DNA from: Adineta steineri
Lineage: Eukaryota > Rotifera > Eurotatoria > Adinetida > Adinetidae
Reading direction: 5' to 3'
NCBI GenBank assembly: GCA_905250115.1
Contig: CAJNOI010000032.1
Coordinates: 1 to 64,000 of the forward strand
Length of the DNA stretch: 64,000 nt
Shown here: in pieces, positions 11,301-23,189 of the stretch
How the letters are laid out: each line of letters starts with the position of its first letter
Position numbering within the stretch: position 1 is the stretch's first letter
The notes under the pieces: model-generated
Told to the model about the DNA's origin: nothing
Database searches by the model: none
The model's input: only the letters and a program-made list of their open reading frames with translations
Made by a program: the position numbers and the translations under genes

Positions 11301-14300
11301 GTATATTATCAATCTATATACACAAAAAAAGTCTAATTAAATAGAAGAAAAATATTTAATCTTACAATATTTAATAATTTTCCAGTATAGGAATCAAATT
11401 TAAGTAATTTCATATTTATTGTTGCAACTAAAAGATGTCGATTAGGTGTAAAACGTGCAAATACAGCTGATTCCGATGATATTATTGTTCGATGATCCTT
11501 TGTCATAAATGTACAACTACTTATATCAATTCGTAAGATTTGATTGAGAGTATTTGTTTCAATAATTGTTACTATAAATTCAGTTGGTCCAATATAAACG
11601 ATATATTTACCATCTGGACTTAATGAAAGTGGCATTGGACCTTGTTTTGATATGACTAATGCTTTACCAATTGATTTCAACAATCGATAATTATCAGTTA
11701 CATCTGATAAACAAAGATCACCTTCTTCATCACAACTGATTAAATATAATCCATTATGAGAATAAAGTAAACCAGTAATACTTATATTATGATGTCTATA
11801 ATATATAAATTAATATTTTTTCAAAACAAAAAGAAATTTCTTCTTACTTTATTTCATTAGATATAATTGATGTATTCAAATCAAATATTTTTATAGTTCC
11901 ATTATTAAATCCACAAGCGAACATTTGTCGATCGGGAGTATATACAACTATCAATGGTATATCTTTTTCAGAAGTAAATTCTGATAATTGTTTACCAGTA
12001 CGAAAATTCCATATTCGAATAGTTCCATCTTGTCCTACACTTATCATTTGTTTTCTTGTATCATCATAATCAATATCAGTAATAAATTTCGTATGTGTAC
12101 GCATTAAGTTTGAATGTACTTTAGTTATAAGATTTAATATATTAAGTAAACCAGATATTGTAGAAATTAATACACGAGTTTGATCAGATGATAAGATTAA
12201 ACCAGAAATTGTTTGATCATATTTAGCTTCGATATAAACTTGAGTAAAATCTCTTGACCATACACGTACATATCCATCATTTGAACCTGTTATACAAAAA
12301 TTATCTGTACATACTAATTTCGATATACTAAATAGAGATTCTTTATTTGTTTTAAGTTTATCGGATAAATAATGAATTGTAATTACACGTTTTTCTTCAT
12401 ATAATAATTCAAGTATATGACCAGTTTTTGTTGAAATATAAACAATTAATTCATTGATTTTATTATGACATAAATTATCAAATTGTAAATCAGTATATTC
12501 AAAATGATCATGATTATTTACAAATATATTTATTGATTTTAAATCATTTTCATTTGTTATATGCCAAAAACGTATATTATCATAACCAATTGATATAAAA
12601 TTCATTAGACTATTCGGAACAAAACGTATATGTGTTATTGATGCATCAGTGGTTGCTCGTGATATTAATTCAATAGAACCTTTATATACATTTGATATAT
12701 TATATATACAAATAACTGTACGAGATTGTTCATCATGACCAACAATAAGTAAAGATAATGATGAATTTCCTGAACTAAAATCAATTGCATATAAATCACA
12801 TGTATTTAAAACACGACTAGCATTTATACAATGACGAGTGTCAAATTTCCATAAACGAACAATAGCTAAAATAAAAAATAACATTATTTTGACAAAAAAG
12901 ATTTAGGATTTTTTCGTACCATTTTGTCCTGTTTGTATAGTTGCTAATAATGATGAATTATGATTATATGCCATAGCACTGATTCTATCTGTATGTCCAA
13001 TAAAAAACCATTGTTGTTGAGTTTCAACATGCATTTGAACAACAACAGCATTTGATGAATAAAGTATATAGTTACCATCTTGTGTCCATAGTAAATTAGA
13101 AAATTCATTGTCTAAACCAATTACTGTACGTAATCGAAGTATTGGATCAGGTAGAAGTGTTTTAAGATGAGATTGCTGAGAATGTTCAGTTGTTAAAGCA
13201 AGATCATAATTTGAATCATCAATAATTGATGATGATGAAGGAATTGTTTGTGGATTGATAAATAGATGGATACCATCATTATTATTATTATTATGAGGTA
13301 AAATAGGTAATGATGGGAAATTTTCGATTGGATTATCATATGTACGCCAGTTGAGCTAAATATAAAATATATATATTAATATAGATTAACAATTATTCTC
13401 ATACTTGATTATCTCCAAGTGATGCAGATCTATGTGTAATATGAGCAAAATCTGTTATTGATCGATTAATTTGTCCATTAACAAGTGTTGTTTGAACAGT
13501 TAATGGTGATATTTCATCATCTTCAATTTGATTGTAATTTTCATTATCTATTTCAAATTTTCTTGGTGTTGGTAAACGTACATTACCAACTTTATCAAAT
13601 GGTTCATTTTGATTTTTACCCATTAATGATGAGCTATTTGGAAACATAATAAAATCATATCTATCATGCCAAGATTCACCTTTAGTAATTGGATAAGATA
13701 ATTCACGTGGTAATGAACATATACCAGCACGTGTTAAACCAGTACGTTTAGCAGTATCATTATCAATACCAGGTTCATATAAAAATTGTGATGAAAAACA
13801 ATTTTTAACAAGCATATTTCCTGATAATTGAAATAATTTTATCATATGAAAATGTTCATTTGTCATATAAGTGGATAAAATTGTATGTAAATCTAAACAT
13901 AATACAGACCAATGAATATCTGTACCTGTTGTCATATATGGAAATTGAATAGATGTTTGTGTAACTTTAAATTCACGATACATATTCGATAATGATATAT
14001 GTATAAGATGTTGTTCATGTGTAAGAATATCAATATGTATACAAAAATATTTATCATAGATAGGTCGAAATAATATATAAAATAAACGACCTAATAGACC
14101 AAGATTTTGATTTGATGAGTGAGATGGAAATTGTATGTAATTATTTGCTGGTATTAAACCACGTATACGATATACAGTTGATTTTAGATCTCGATCCTAT
14201 AATGCGAAGTATTAAAAAAAAAGAAATAACTGGATGTCTTTACCATTATAGGAGAAATATCTCCTTGTTTGACACATTTTTTCGATGAATTTATTTCGAA

Positions 14301-14348
14301 GTGTTTCAATATATTAACAAATGGATGTTGCCATGAATTGCTATTCAT
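8315..14348 (-). CDS. WDR90: WD repeat protein 90 (centriole/cilium-associated, POC16-type)
   Basis: A long minus-strand gene with about 13 short introns; I estimate about 1,770 residues, near human WDR90 (about 1,750). The start at 14348 gives SWQHPFVNILKHFEI and KQGDISPI, then VYRIRGLIPANNYIQ and GLLGRLFYILFRP. This is the conserved N-terminal CFA20/DUF667-type domain of WDR90. A linker with ILRLRTVIG precedes many WD40 blades, and the second propeller group opens with IIGYNGNGRENLVW, also characteristic. The last exon ends in an IFIWK blade. In other animals WDR90/POC16 binds microtubules in the centriole inner scaffold and supports ciliogenesis. First exons are 14244-14348 and about 13404-14196. 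No frame break was seen. A ttcttag acceptor lies 4-5 bp before the ATG. Confidence 0.92.
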
Positions 14349-14640
14349 CGTTCTAAGAAATCAGTGATCAATTTCATTCTTTTTACATCTACCATGAGTA
14401 CTGAACTAGTAAAGTTAAGTCGCCTAGCAGACCATTGGCATTACTATACTTTATTGAACATGACAATCATCGAAGTGACATCTATTCGATTAGAAACCAA
14501 TAGAGGGAGAGTTTCAAGACAATATTTATTATTTAAGAAGAAAATGAACTGTACGGATTTTAATAATTTTATTTATAATTATATAAAAAATATAACATAA
14601 TATAAACAAATTCAGTTCGAATTGAATTGAACATAAATCA

Positions 14641-16037
<1,397 letters not shown>

Positions 16038-16042
16038 TTTTC

Positions 16043-16044
16043 CT
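16043..16044 (-). promoter_or_regulatory. 3' splice acceptor just 5' of PP1 start
   Basis: On the minus strand the sequence ttgtttgttctccag ends five bases before the ATG at 16037. No upstream coding exon is evident, so this is a 5' UTR intron or spliced-leader acceptor. Confidence 0.5.
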
Positions 16045-16526
16045 GGAGAACAAACAATTTGTCTTGCTTAGTTTTCTTCTTCTATATGACTCACTGCTAA
16101 GATATTCTCTCGATATTATATATACTTCTTTCGTTATTTTGTAACATTGAATTTTATTGCAACATACTCTGATTCATGTACGTTTTAGAAATACAAGAGA
16201 ACAGAAAGGGAAGAAAAAACTCATAAGGTGTAGAGATAGATGGAAAGAAAATACTCATGCAACTATGATTAATATAAAATTATGTTTCAAAAGAGAAAAG
16301 AAAAATTGTTTTTTTGACATAATATTTATTTTAGTCTGAAAAATAAACATAGTTTGCGTTTTTATCGTTTAGCAGATTATATCGAATTCATTCTTTCGAT
16401 CATTGACGAAATATTACGGGTGACATCTGTTAAAATAACATAGCGAGATCGATTCGTTTTCATTATCTTCGAATCGATTCAGGTATTATATAAATGAATG
16501 TTTAATTTCATATTAAAATATAAACA
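16045..16526. other. Divergent promoter region PP1 / renalase
   Basis: About 480 bp separating two divergent genes. Presumably carries both promoters; no defined motif or other gene was recognised. Confidence 0.4.
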
Positions 16527-17846
16527 ATGAAAGTAATACTAATTGGAGCTGGTATATCAAGTGCAATAATATCTCTTTTACTTCGCCGTCAATATGGTCC
16601 AGCAATAAAACTTGTTGTATTTGATAAAGGCAGAAGCATTGGTAAATATAAATGATTTTCATTATTTTTTTTCAATTATGAATTTTTTATAAATTCAAGG
16701 TGGTCGTATGACAACTAGTTTTGATAGTGAAGAAAATCCTCATTGTTCTGTTGATACTGGTGCTCAATATCTAACATTAACGAAATCAAATAGCATAACA
16801 ACAAAGTAAATTTTATTTAGTAAATAGAAAATTCTTCAGTATTAAAATTAGATTTTTTCAACAATTAATCGATGATCATGTTATTGAGTTACTTGATAAA
16901 CAAAATACAATTGGTATACGTGAAAATCAAGATAAAATTGATTATACAGCACCTCGTGGAATAGCATCTATTGTACGATATTTTTTCGAACAAGCAGGTA
17001 AATTGTATATTATAAATAAATAAATAAATATTATTGAATCATTGTAGTTGTTGAAATGAATCTTTCTAAACAAATTACAAAGATTGATTTTAATTCAACA
17101 AATGATAAATTTACAATATCAACTGATAAAGAACAAATAGATGAAGCCGAAGCTGTTATTGTTACTATTCCAGTACCACAAGTACTTTGTCAATTGCAAG
17201 GTTCTATTACTCAATTAATAGGTACTTATAAAAGTCTATTTCATAAGATTATTTGTTTATATTTATTTATTTTGTTTCAAAGATCAAAATAAAGAAGTAA
17301 AAGAAAATCTTTCTCAGATTAAATATTCTAGTCGTTTTGCTGTTGGCCTTTTTTATTCATCTTCAGTAACAAATCTTAATATTCCTTGGCGTATTTATTA
17401 TGTTGATAAAAAGGAACATGAATGTCTTCGTTTTCTTGCTATTGATAATGCAAAACGAAATAAAAGTTAGTTATATATATTCTAATATAAAAATAAGAAT
17501 TTAATTAAGTTTAGATGAACCACCATTTTCTTTAATTGCTCAAACAAGTGTCGAGTTTGGTGCAAAACATATTGATGATGATAAAATGATAATTGGAGAA
17601 GAAATTAAAGAAAAAATCTTTCAATTTTTACCTGAACTTTCACGTGATATTAGTAATACAAAATATCATAAATGGAAATATTCACAAGTAATTCAATCTT
17701 ATCCAAATCAACCAGGTTATGTCGTACTTAATGAACATCCTCTATTAATGCTAGCTGGTGATAGTTTTGCAGCAGACTCAAATTTTGAAGCATGTATTCA
17801 AGCAGCAATTGAATCTGTGAAAAAAATTCATCCATTAACTACTTAA
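16527..17846 (+). CDS. RNLS: Renalase, FAD-dependent oxidase
   Basis: Six exons (16527-16641, 16700-16805, 16852-16997, 17048-17221, 17283-17465, 17515-17846) sum to 1,056 nt, 351 residues, against 342 in human renalase. The N-terminal Rossmann motif VILIGAGISSAIISLLLRRQ is followed by an FAD-binding GGRMTT with DTGAQYLTLT just after. Further family landmarks are YTAPRGIASIVRYF, VTIPVPQVLCQLQG, YSSRFAVGLFY and, at the C-terminus, the FAD-contacting LAGDSFAADSNFEACI. Renalase oxidises off-pathway dihydro-NAD(P) isomers back to NAD(P), releasing peroxide. Whether this copy is cytosolic or secreted cannot be told; the N-terminus looks like the dinucleotide fold and not a cleavable signal. Exon phases agree throughout and no key motif is lost. 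Confidence 0.95.
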
Positions 17847-18032
17847 ACATTGTTGATTTTATACGTTACAATATAAAAAATTATTTTATTCTCGCAACTG
17901 ACTTTAAATTTTCTTTACTAGGATGAGATAAAATGCGCTTCAGTGTTCATACAATATTATCTTGAAAATATTTTGTAGATACACTAGTTTGATTGATGTT
18001 ATGAAAATCGATCCTGTAATAGAAGTCCACTT

Positions 18033-18086
18033 GAGGGTGTGGGTGACATGTATGAAACATTCAGACGTAGCTATTCTCACACCCTC
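18033..18086. repeat. Short inverted-repeat element, telomere-like ends (copy 1)
   Basis: Starts gagggtgtgggtg and ends cacaccctc, so gagggtgtg is inverted at the two ends over 54 bp. Related to the copies at 18631-18695 and 28408-28459. Confidence 0.55.
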
Positions 18087-18258
18087 ATAAATAATTAATA
18101 ATAAATTGTAAAACTATTTCCCATATGTTAATGAGCTTATCATGTGCTTTTTCATGAATAAATACAAATCTGATCTCATGAATGTATTAAATAATATTCT
18201 TTTATCGTTATTCTGGTGGTGTTTTTACATCCAATGTTTTTCGATTTGTAATTGATCG

Positions 18259-18590
18259 ATGATCAGGTGTGAATATCGATTTCGAGTTAGTCGCAAAAAA
18301 AATGATAAATTTCAATCATTATCGGAAATGAATAATATCAAAGAGTCGATTATTACTACACATTCATTGAAAAAAGCAAAATATCTGATTAATGTATTTT
18401 CTCAACTACAACATCTTACTATTAATTACTTCGAAAATAGCTTTGAACTTTTACAATTTCTATCATTAAAAGACAACGATAAAATATGTTATTTATCTTC
18501 ATTATGAATTACAAACGTCATTGAGAAACTATCTACTAAGCTAAAATCAACTATTGTTTTCGAAAAAAGATTTGATATTGATTTCGTATG
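18259..18590 (+). pseudogene. Relic of a bdelloid-type F-box/LRR protein C-terminus
   Basis: The frame at 18259-18507 encodes SLKKAKYLINVFSQLQHLTI, then FLSLKDNDKICYLSSL and a TGA. It continues in the same frame past the stop with ITNVIEKLSTKLKSTIVFEK to about 18590. This resembles, from memory of the family, the C-terminal end of the large F-box/leucine-rich family expanded in bdelloids. There is no N-terminal F-box, and the gene is cut off by the inverted-repeat element that starts at 18631. I infer a fragment that is no longer functional. The family assignment is tentative. An alternative is an unrelated hypothetical gene. Confidence 0.45.
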
Positions 18591-18630
18591 AAAGAACTCG
18601 CGTTTGGAACGTCTACGGGGTCTATTTCTT

Positions 18631-18695
18631 GAGGGTGTGGGTGTGATATAAGGATAAAATACAGCCCCAAACCCACACCTACCTACCCACACCCC
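18631..18695. repeat. Short inverted-repeat element, telomere-like ends (copy 2)
   Basis: Opens gagggtgtgggtgtg, contains ataaggataa at 18648-18657 and closes with acccacaccta/cccacacc. The internal ataaggataa is shared exactly with the copy at 28408-28459. Confidence 0.6.
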
Positions 18696-18894
18696 ATGTA
18701 TAATATCAACGTACAAAAGAATGAATATATAGACATAAATCTTTTTGACAAGGAACTTGTTATTATAAACGGAAAAAAGGGTAGATAAAATTAGAAAGTT
18801 TTTTTTGTGAAAGGGAATGTTGTCTAATTAAGAATAATTTCCATTGGTGTAGTTTTAAATCTGATTCATTGAATATATCATTTACTAAGCAAGA

Positions 18895-19839
18895 TTAACT
18901 AATAACTGGTAATATCTGATTTCTATTGATATGATTTGTTTTTCTGGATTGTATCGCTTGTACTTGTGTCTGATGAAAACCTATTTTTTCATAAAGTGTC
19001 TTCTTAATTTTACCATTAGTAAAAAATAGTACCAATGTTTCAAGTGCTATAGATAATGAGATACATAGTGTTTTAATTGAGTACAATATCCATGGTGTTT
19101 CAGAGATAATGTTAATAATAATACAAAGCAAATAAGGTACTCCGCAAACAAGCAGTATAGCAACAATAAGAAGGATATTATGAAACACTTTTATATTTCG
19201 TTTATATCTTATTATATTGTTAGCATCGGATTGAAAACGATCGAAATGTGTTAAATTCCATAGAATTAATCCATAGAGACCAATGATTATTGTTAAAGGC
19301 ATAAAGAAAATAAAGATACTAACTATAAGTGCTCCCAATAAATATTTTGTTGAAGTAAAACATATCCTTGATTCAGGCTCATATTGATAAGCTAATGGTA
19401 ATACAAGCAGACTAGCTGTTATAATTAAAGGAATAATCCAACCTAATATAATTATAATAGTATTCACACGAAAAGTTAAAAGAATCTTTTGTCGATAAAG
19501 AACAGTTGCAAAATAACGAAATATTGCTTGAGCCAGAAATGTAAAGATTTGCGTTCCAGCTATATATTGACCAAAAAAGCCACATAATTGACAGAAAAGT
19601 AAATTGATATTGTTATTGTTATTATTAGAAATCATCAATGGTGTTTGAATAAAACAGCTGATAGCATATAAAAAGAAAACAAATGATGAATTCAAAATAA
19701 GAAGATTTGAAACGGAACAAAAATGCATTTTCCAATTGAAGGCAATAGTTAAGACGATGATTAATGAAAATGTAATAGTAATCATATTTAATATGCAATA
19801 AATAACAGCAATTGTTGTAAAATAGATTTGATCATTCAT
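18895..19839 (-). CDS. Seven-transmembrane receptor, rhodopsin-like, orphan
   Basis: A single-exon gene of 314 residues. Seven hydrophobic segments can be counted: about 10-32, 42-63, 82-105, 127-148, 168-192, 222-245 and 253-275. A Cys before TM3 and one in the second extracellular loop (SRICFTS) could form the usual disulfide. The TM3 end reads FRYFATVLYR where most class A receptors have DRY, and TM7 has LFFTNGKIKK in place of NPxxY. The cytoplasmic tail is short and basic. This fits the many intronless, divergent rhodopsin-like receptors of rotifers and other lophotrochozoans. Ligand and coupling are unknown. It is surrounded by gene relics, so expression should not be assumed. Confidence 0.8.
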   Translation of the reverse strand: MNDQIYFTTIAVIYCILNMITITFSLIIVLTIAFNWKMHFCSVSNLLILNSSFVFFLYAISCFIQTPLMISNNNNNNINLLFCQLCGFFGQYIAGTQIFTFLAQAIFRYFATVLYRQKILLTFRVNTIIIILGWIIPLIITASLLVLPLAYQYEPESRICFTSTKYLLGALIVSIFIFFMPLTIIIGLYGLILWNLTHFDRFQSDANNIIRYKRNIKVFHNILLIVAILLVCGVPYLLCIIINIISETPWILYSIKTLCISLSIALETLVLFFTNGKIKKTLYEKIGFHQTQVQAIQSRKTNHINRNQILPVIS

Positions 19840-20968
19840 TCTTACTTTATTTTAGTATATAAAATAAATGAAGATTCTTAATGATATTTATTTTTATATA
19901 CCTCCACTACTGTAAATTCCAGTGGATATATTTTTTAATTATATAGAATATTTTAGTTTATTAATACTCCGCGAACATGTTGTTTTCTTCCTTTTAATAT
20001 GATTAAAAAAAATTTTCTAACAAAATTAATTGATTACATGTTGAGTTTTCTGTAATTAAAATGACCAGTCTTATCTTGTGCTCACAGATGAACTATCTGT
20101 ATTCAGAGAACGTCAAGGGTACAAATTATATTTAGCAAATTTTTTGCTATACAAAAGAAGAATTTGTGTTTGTTCATACCTACGTCACTAGAAACTATTT
20201 TGTAAGAATTATACGAATCATTACTAAGAGGTATTATTAGGCTTATAAGATTTGTCAAAATATTGCTATGAGTTATATCTATGTCTAAATGATACTATGA
20301 CGTATTAATCTGTTCAGACAATGTTGATGAAAATTAACTAATTAGTTTTTAACACAACTATTATAAGATAGACATATTATAATTTCAATAGATATTATGA
20401 CTGTAATTACAGTCATAATTTAGATAACATCGATGATGAAATATATAAGTAGATAAATGCTCACATGTCATGATCTAAAAGTAGAATTCTAAAAAAATCT
20501 TCTTTGAAAAAATAATGAAAACTATTTTTAGTCTTGGCGGAAGACAGAAATATACCATGTGATAAAATATGCATAATTAAAGATTTTTTTAAACTTCAGT
20601 TTATTACTTAAGACGAAAATACTAGAAGATCTATTATTGTATATCATACATGTTTTAGATGTCATTGTTTATCTAACCGTATTTTTTCGAGAATGGAAAA
20701 ATTCCTTTATCGGAAAACAATTGTTCAAACACTCCTGTTGATCATAAAAGTTTTTCAGTAATGAACTAGTGACATATATTTTACTCATTTCAATTTCATT
20801 TTTAAACGAAAGATTAATTTGGTTATTTCCAATTCCATTAAAAGAATTTTGACAATATTCAAAAGTTGTTGGTTTTTGATCGGATGATGATTATATAGGT
20901 GAATCACGTCATGGAAAGGGATTAAAAATGATTTTTTTATTCGTGCCTTTGGACATAAATAAAATCGT
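19840..20968. other. Intergenic with a perfect 26-bp palindrome
   Basis: AT-rich spacer of 1.1 kb with no gene seen. It includes the palindrome at 20394-20419, listed separately. Confidence 0.45.
20394..20419. repeat. Perfect 26-bp palindrome
   Basis: The arms attatgactgtaa and ttacagtcataat are exact reverse complements with no spacer. It could form a cruciform or bind a dimeric factor. Chance occurrence in AT-rich DNA is possible but unlikely at this length. Confidence 0.7.
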
Positions 20969-21540
20969 TTGTTATCATCAAAAAAATATATATATTTTAA
21001 TTTAGTGATGAATACATCATATCCAGATATACTTTCTTTAAATATGTTCAGACAACAAACTTTAGATAAACATAGTAATTATCGTAAAGAACATTATTCA
21101 CAATTATTAACATTAAGTGAAAATCTAAATGAATTCTCTCAAGACTATACAAATAGATTAGCTACATTTGGTGAAACAGCGCCAAATTATAACGAAATTA
21201 GAATGGAAAATCTATATTATCAAGTACTTAGTTATAAATTACAAGCTAAATAAGAATTAAAATATTTCTATTAATTTGAAGGTTCAGTTGCAGTCAATCA
21301 ATGGTATAATAAAAAATATATAATTGTGAATATCATGATTTTTCTAAATTAAAACATTTTGCTAAAGTTATTTGGAATGATGTGAAACAATTAGAAACTG
21401 GTTGAGCATTTTCCAATGATAATATAACGATGTTTGTGGTTGCATCTTATTATTCTAGTGAATATATTGAACAATCATACAAAACATCAAAAAAGAATGT
21501 TAAGAGAAGAATATTCAAATATATTTTATACAAAATAACA
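20969..21540 (+). pseudogene. CAP-domain (GAPR-1/SCP-type) pseudogene
   Basis: The first part (frame 20969-21253, plausible Met at 21008) encodes MFRQQTLDKHSNYRKEH and LTLSENLNEFSQDYTNRLA, the start of a CAP/SCP domain. A segment at about 21290-21540 supplies the rest: SVAVNQWYN, a phenylalanine-rich stretch with LKHFAKVIWNDV, and MFVVASYYSS, matching CAP motifs. Between the WYN motif and the HFAKVIW motif the frame shifts by one base, and an in-frame TGA follows where the conserved Gly-x-Ala strand should be. A short intron ending at 21290 could explain the first junction but not these two defects. It is therefore called a pseudogene. Intact relatives are secreted or Golgi-associated proteins. 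Confidence 0.75.
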
Positions 21541-23189
21541 AAAACATTCTGTTGTCAAAAAAACTTCTATTTTATTGTCCAGGAAGCGTTGCATTTCCTT
21601 CGTTAAGCCATGATTTTGGATGTATCCTTAACAAGAATAACATCACATTTTGTTTGAAACACTTTGTTTTCACATCCCACCTACAAAATTTCAATATCAT
21701 GAACATCTTTATATTTACAGCAAATAATACTTCACATTTCATATCAGCTTTGAAAAAGGAAACAGATTCTTTGTTTTTCTTTATTGTTAAACTCAAATGG
21801 TGTATTTGTTACAAATATTTCAAAAAAAATAATATCCTCAGTGACATCATTAGGTAGGCGAATAGAGAAGAAAAAAAATAAACTTTTTCTTTTTATCTTG
21901 TTCAGTTTTCAGTAAAATATAGAAGTGTCTTTCTACTATTCAAATCAATTTTCTTAGTTAATGATTGAAGAATGTAACTAAAAAGAAACAACTAATTTTT
22001 ATTTCACTCAATAGAAGACAAATATCAATAACAGATAAGAAGATCATTTTTTCATAATAGTATTAATCATTCGAAATCAAATGAAATTCTTGTTAGTTTT
22101 ATTTATTTCATTTAAAATAAAGGTAATAATGAATGAACAATTGTGATGCTCACTGTATAATCATCTTGATATAAAATATTTATGACAACATAACATATGT
22201 TGATGAAATGAGTAGCACGTGATGTAAACGAGCCCAAATAACAGTTAGTATAATTATTTATACAAAAAAAACATTGAAAATCAGCACTTTTGAAGGAAAT
22301 GCAAAGTTTCCTGAGAGAAAAGAGTGTATTTGAACAGAATATTTTATTATTTTTCACTCATTCATTCATTTCAAAGTTTATAGAGTTCAGTTATAACTAC
22401 GTTGTTAGTTATCAAGTTGTTATCGATAAAATACTTTAGTAATAGATTGAGATGCGTATAAAATAGTTTGATGATGTATGCGAAAGAATGAGAATGAGGA
22501 TGAATTAACATCAGGATAAGAGTAATACATTCATCTGTCAAAGTATCATCCTCGTATTTATTCCCAAAAAAAAGAGCAGATTTCAGCACAAATCAAGAAA
22601 CAAAAGTGATTGAAAGAGCATAAATAACTATTCATAGTATGAGATATAATATCCACAACTGTCAACAGTCACATCCAAATGTAATTATTCAAAGAATCTA
22701 TGCATTTTATATGACTATTTTAGTAGACTATAACTAAATAAAGATCAAATACTAATCATTTTTGTTATCTTGAATGTTTTATTTCGATTTGTAAGTAAAT
22801 CAATGTTTTATCAACTAATAATTACACTAAATTTTATCTCAGACGGCTGCATATTTATAAAAGAGATAATAACTCTATCTGACAAGAGTTGTTTTTTTTT
22901 TTGAAAACTAACATTGAAAAAGGAAGTGAGCTTATTTTTTTTATTGATATATGATGTTTCACATTTACACGATGATATACGTCAAGAAAGAACTGAGTAT
23001 TTAAGAAAGAAAAAGAGAAAGAGAGAGCATGATAAATATTTTTTCTATTCTTTTAATCAATTTTCTAGTTGAAATTGGAATGAAAAACTTTTAAGTGAGA
23101 AAAACAATATCTAATTACTAAAAATATATACAAATGAAAAAAAAAGTTTGTTGTCGATTTTAGATTGTAAAAGTATTAAACATTCAACA
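21541..23189. other. Intergenic, no feature supported
   Basis: Contains overlapping open frames on both strands around 21552-21857 and minus-strand frames at 22112-22589. None shows a recognisable motif, signal peptide with partner exons, or plausible codon use. Purine-rich tracts lie near 23000-23040. Confidence 0.4.

Noticed and set aside
21552..21857. Overlapping plus and minus open frames of 101 and 74 codons
   Set aside because: No recognisable motif, no splice partners and no preference between strands.
22112..22589. Two adjacent minus-strand frames resembling short exons
   Set aside because: No signal peptide, domain or matching splice phase; composition fits AT-rich spacer.
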